From an uncultured Bacteroidota bacterium (GTDB lineage Bacteria > Bacteroidota > Bacteroidia > Chitinophagales > Chitinophagaceae): DNA of 9,131 nt. A program made the translations under genes and the position numbers. The notes beneath the pieces were generated by a model, which saw nothing but the letters and a program-made list of their open reading frames with translations, searched no databases and was not told the DNA's origin. Of this stretch, positions 5,930 to 9,131 are shown piece after piece. Each line of letters begins with the position of its first letter. The stretch's first letter is position 1. The DNA lies in the NCBI GenBank assembly GCA_903944755.1, contig CAJATB010000107.1:1-9131 (forward strand). Direction: 5' to 3'.

Positions 5930-8900
5930 ATGAATAAAGTAAGAATTTTAACTTCTACAAGTTTGTTTGATGGGCATGATGCGTCTATAAATATCATGCG
6001 CCGTGTACTTCAAGAAAATGGAGCGGAAATCATTCACCTAGGGCATAATCGTTCGGCACTTGAAATAGTAGAAGCTGCTATTGAGGAAGATGTGCAAGGA
6101 ATAGCGATCACTTCTTATCAGGGTGGCCATGTTGAGTTCTTTACTTATGTAAGAACCTTATTAGATAAGGCGGGGTATAATCATATAAAAATTGTTGGCG
6201 GTGGCGGAGGCACTATTCAACCTAGTGAAGTAGCACATTTACATAAAATTGGAATTTCTAAAATATACTTACCAGATGACGGATTAAAAATGGGTATTGT
6301 AGGAATGATTCAAGAGGTGATTAAAATTTGCAGCTTTGAATTAAATGCATTCCCCCTAAAAAAAATGTCGAAACTTTCTATCGACAAAAAGATAGATCCA
6401 AGAATACTTAGTCGCTCCATTACACTTTTGCAGAACGGACAATTAAAACTTCCAAAAAAAACAAAACAAAAAGGAGCAGTTGCTACAAAGCATAACACGC
6501 CAATTATTGGATTAACTGGAACTGGTGGTGCAGGAAAGTCTACAGTCTGTGACAGGCTTGTCCAATATTACTTATTGGCGAATCCCACTAAAACTATTGC
6601 AATTATATCGGTGGATCCCACAAAGAAAAAAACAGGAGGTGCATTATTGGGAGACAGAATAAGAATGAACGCTATTCATAATCCGAATGTTTTTATGCGT
6701 TCACTTGCAACGCGCTCCGATGCACAGTCAATAGCGCATTCAATGGAAGGGGTAATTCAACTTTGTGTTGATGCAGGTTTTGATTGTGTTATTATTGAGA
6801 CCGCAGGAGTAGGGCAGAACGATGCTACCATTGTAGATTATGTTAGTATTCCTATGTACATTATGACGCCTGAGTTTGGCGCTCCTACGCAACTTGAAAA
6901 AATAAACATGATTGATTATGCTACAATCATTGGTATTAATAAGTTTGATAGGGCAGGAGGGTTAGACGCGGTAAGGGATGTAAGAAAACAATATAAAAGG
7001 TCGCATCATATATTCGAAGACAAGGGTGTTGAGTCGCCAATTTTTGGTACAATAGCTTCGCATTATAGTGATCCCGGCATGCAAAAAATGTTTAACTGCC
7101 TAATAACAGCAATTAATAATAAACACAATACTGAATTTAAGATATTACCATGGAAAGTTATTTATGACGAACAAAAAATAGCAGCACCTAATATTCCAAA
7201 TAATAGAAATAATTATTTAGGGGAAATTATTGAAGTAATTCGTCAAAATAACAATTGGATACTTAGTCAAAAAGAACTGGCATCGAAATGGTATGCACTG
7301 AATAAATTAAAGCAGGATCCTGAATTTTCGAAAGATATAAAAATCGGGAATGCTGTTTCACAAATTGAAAACACCATTGAGGAAGAAGTGGGCCAGTTAG
7401 TGAAGGGCTGGTCTTCGCTTGCTAAAAAATATACACAGGATAAATTCACGTATGAAGTAAGGGGTAAGAAAAAGGAATACGACTTTAGTTTTGAAACAGC
7501 ATCAGGGACTAAGTTGAATAAAGTGTATTTGCCAAAATTTTCGGACTGGGGTGATTTAGTGGAATGGCAATTAAAAGAAAATGTACCAGGAAAATATCCC
7601 TACACTGCAGGTGTATTTGAATTGAAAAGAGAGAATGAGGACCCTGCTAGAATGTTTGCAGGGGAGGGTTGTCCTGAAAAAACGAATTGGAGATTTCATT
7701 ATTTAAGTAAAGGCCAGCCAGCTATTAGGTTGTCTACCGCGTTTGATAGTGTTACTTTATATGGGCATGACCCTGCTGTTAGAATGGATGTGTTTGGTAA
7801 AATTGGCAATGCAGGGGTGAATGTGGCTACCATTGATGATGCTAAAAAATTATACTCAGGTATTGATTTAAACGCAGTAAATACATCGGTGAGTATGACT
7901 ATCAATGGACCTGCCCCAATGTTATTGGCTATGTTTTTTAATACAGCCATTGACCAAGCTTGTGAAAAATATATTACTGAAAATAAATTATGGCCACAAG
8001 TAAATAAGAAAATAAAGCAGCTTTATAAAACCAATGCGCAACCAATTTACCATAGTGTTGATAGTAATTTAGCGTTAAAGGATTGGCATAATGGGCTTGG
8101 TTTAAAATTGCTAGGATTAAGTGGAGATCAAGTACTAGATGAGAAAATTTATAGCAAAATAAAAAAGGAAGTAATCGCTAATGTTAGGGGCACATTGCAA
8201 GCAGATATTTTGAAAGAAGACCAAGCACAGAATACTTGTATTTTTTCGACCGATTTTGCATTAAGAATAATGGGGGATGTGCAAGCCTATTTCGCTAGCC
8301 ATAAAGTGGCTAATTTTTACAGTGTATCTATCTCGGGTTATCATATCGCAGAAGCAGGTGCTAATCCTATTACCCAATTAGCCTTTACATTAGCTAACGG
8401 ATTCACTTATGTCGAATACTTTTTAAACAGGGGCATCGCAGTGGATGACTTTATCCCTAACCTAAGCTTTTTCTTTAGTAACGGCATGGACCCTGAATAT
8501 GCTGTTATAGGCAGGGTTGCTAGAAGAATATGGGCGAGGATTATGAAGCTTAAATACGGCGCTAATGCACGTTCGCAAAAACTTAAATACCATATTCAAA
8601 CAAGCGGCAGAAGCTTACACGCACAAGAAATTGATTTTAATGATATACGTACAACGTTGCAGGCTTTATATGCTATTTATGACCAGTGCAACAGCTTGCA
8701 TACAAACGCCTATGACGAAGCCATTACCACGCCCACTGAAGAAAGTGTAAGAAGGGCCTTGGCAATCCAATTAATTATAAACAAAGAATTAGGTACAGCA
8801 AAAGTGGAAAATTTCCAACAGGGCAGTTTTTTAATAACGGAGTTAACTGATTTAGTGGAGGAAGCGGTAATGCAAGAATTTGAAAAAATAAATGCCCGTG

Positions 8901-9131
8901 GGGGAGCCTTAGGTGCCATGGAAAGAATGTATCAGCGCACAAAAATTCAAGAAGAAAGTTTAATTTATGAAACTAAAAAGCATTTAGGGGAGATACCAAT
9001 TGTAGGGGTGAATACTTTCTTGAATGAGCAACGTAAAATTAATGTTGAACATAAGCAAATCATTCGTTCAAGTAAAGCTGAAAAAGAACGACAAATTAAA
9101 CATTTAAATGATTTTAAGAAAAGGCATCAAA
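5930..9131 (+). CDS. icmF: Fused isobutyryl-CoA mutase IcmF, 3'-truncated by window edge
   Basis: IcmF is an adenosylcobalamin-dependent mutase interconverting isobutyryl-CoA and n-butyryl-CoA, carrying its own G-protein chaperone for cofactor loading. The frame runs 1067 codons with no stop and leaves the right edge. By comparison with IcmF proteins of about 1090-1130 residues, a few tens of C-terminal residues are missing. Domains in order: B12 binding, about 1-130, with DGHDAS (cobalt-ligand His16), TSYQGGH (61-67) and a GGGGG turn (90-94). A lysine-rich linker follows. The MeaB/ArgK-type GTPase spans about 190-420, with Walker A GTGGAGKS (197-204), SVDPTKKKTGGALLGDRIRMN from 227, ETAGVGQ (290-296) and NKFD (337-340). 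After a helical linker, the mutase TIM-barrel domain runs from about 510, with YPYTAGVF (556-563), SGYH (His805) and AEAGAN. Phe563 and Gln767 occupy the positions of the methylmalonyl-CoA mutase Tyr and Arg that bind the carboxylate, favouring isobutyryl-CoA over methylmalonyl-CoA. The start ATG at 5930 places the standard VRILTSTSLFDGHD beginning at once. It follows the peptidase by 71 nt. Confidence 0.95.
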   Translation, partial: MNKVRILTSTSLFDGHDASINIMRRVLQENGAEIIHLGHNRSALEIVEAAIEEDVQGIAITSYQGGHVEFFTYVRTLLDKAGYNHIKIVGGGGGTIQPSEVAHLHKIGISKIYLPDDGLKMGIVGMIQEVIKICSFELNAFPLKKMSKLSIDKKIDPRILSRSITLLQNGQLKLPKKTKQKGAVATKHNTPIIGLTGTGGAGKSTVCDRLVQYYLLANPTKTIAIISVDPTKKKTGGALLGDRIRMNAIHNPNVFMRSLATRSDAQSIAHSMEGVIQLCVDAGFDCVIIETAGVGQNDATIVDYVSIPMYIMTPEFGAPTQLEKINMIDYATIIGINKFDRAGGLDAVRDVRKQYKRSHHIFEDKGVESPIFGTIASHYSDPGMQKMFNCLITAINNKHNTEFKILPWKVIYDEQKIAAPNIPNNRNNYLGEIIEVIRQNNNWILSQKELASKWYALNKLKQDPEFSKDIKIGNAVSQIENTIEEEVGQLVKGWSSLAKKYTQDKFTYEVRGKKKEYDFSFETASGTKLNKVYLPKFSDWGDLVEWQLKENVPGKYPYTAGVFELKRENEDPARMFAGEGCPEKTNWRFHYLSKGQPAIRLSTAFDSVTLYGHDPAVRMDVFGKIGNAGVNVATIDDAKKLYSGIDLNAVNTSVSMTINGPAPMLLAMFFNTAIDQACEKYITENKLWPQVNKKIKQLYKTNAQPIYHSVDSNLALKDWHNGLGLKLLGLSGDQVLDEKIYSKIKKEVIANVRGTLQADILKEDQAQNTCIFSTDFALRIMGDVQAYFASHKVANFYSVSISGYHIAEAGANPITQLAFTLANGFTYVEYFLNRGIAVDDFIPNLSFFFSNGMDPEYAVIGRVARRIWARIMKLKYGANARSQKLKYHIQTSGRSLHAQEIDFNDIRTTLQALYAIYDQCNSLHTNAYDEAITTPTEESVRRALAIQLIINKELGTAKVENFQQGSFLITELTDLVEEAVMQEFEKINARGGALGAMERMYQRTKIQEESLIYETKKHLGEIPIVGVNTFLNEQRKINVEHKQIIRSSKAEKERQIKHLNDFKKRHQ

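Noticed and set aside
6356..6476. A-rich tracts in icmF as a possible programmed frameshift or sequencing break
   Set aside because: The frame continues unbroken across them with the expected lysine-rich linker between the B12 and GTPase domains.
6310..8919. Several short frames of 60-83 codons on either strand inside icmF
   Set aside because: The plus-strand icmF frame is continuous and matches IcmF along its whole length, so these are chance frames.

Overview
The window looks like an ordinary chromosomal stretch of a Bacteroidota bacterium, most likely from the Chitinophagales. The evidence is AT-rich DNA, no Shine-Dalgarno-like purine runs before the starts, an exact Bacteroidota-type promoter (TTTG, 19 nt, TAnnTTTG) before pyrG, and protein variants I associate with this phylum (the ProC active-site wording, a secreted dienelactone-hydrolase-like protein, a DPP IV-type peptidase, and IcmF). 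The lineage is an inference from sequence character, not from a database search.

Layout: (1) Bases 1-735 hold the 3' nine-tenths of proC (proline biosynthesis), cut by the left edge. (2) Bases 751-831 form a long inverted repeat with a T-run, read as the proC terminator; its 36-nt loop is unusually G-rich. (3) A secreted or membrane-anchored alpha/beta hydrolase of the dienelactone hydrolase family lies on the minus strand at 843-1718, convergent with proC. (4) The divergent intergenic region 1719-2024 contains the pyrG promoter and a 5' leader that can fold into a GAAA-capped stem. (5) On the plus strand follow pyrG (CTP synthase, 2025-3632), a DPP IV-like S9 peptidase (3672-5858) and, from 5930 to beyond the right edge, icmF, a single-chain B12-dependent isobutyryl-CoA mutase fused to its G-protein chaperone. 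No ORF of icmF is closed in the window, so its reading frame was translated by hand: 1067 codons with no stop.

The three plus-strand genes are separated by 39 and 71 nt and could be co-transcribed from the pyrG promoter, but they share no pathway. CTP synthase makes a nucleotide, the peptidase releases Xaa-Pro dipeptides in the periplasm, and IcmF interconverts branched and linear C4 acyl-CoAs. A loose link is that peptide uptake would supply branched amino acids whose breakdown feeds acyl-CoA metabolism; this is only an inference.

No mobile element, CRISPR array, tRNA, rRNA, defence cassette or biosynthetic cluster is visible, and I found no convincing undescribed multi-gene system. The items most worth a second look are non-coding: the structured pyrG leader, the loop-rich inverted repeat after proC, and the alternative hairpins just before icmF.
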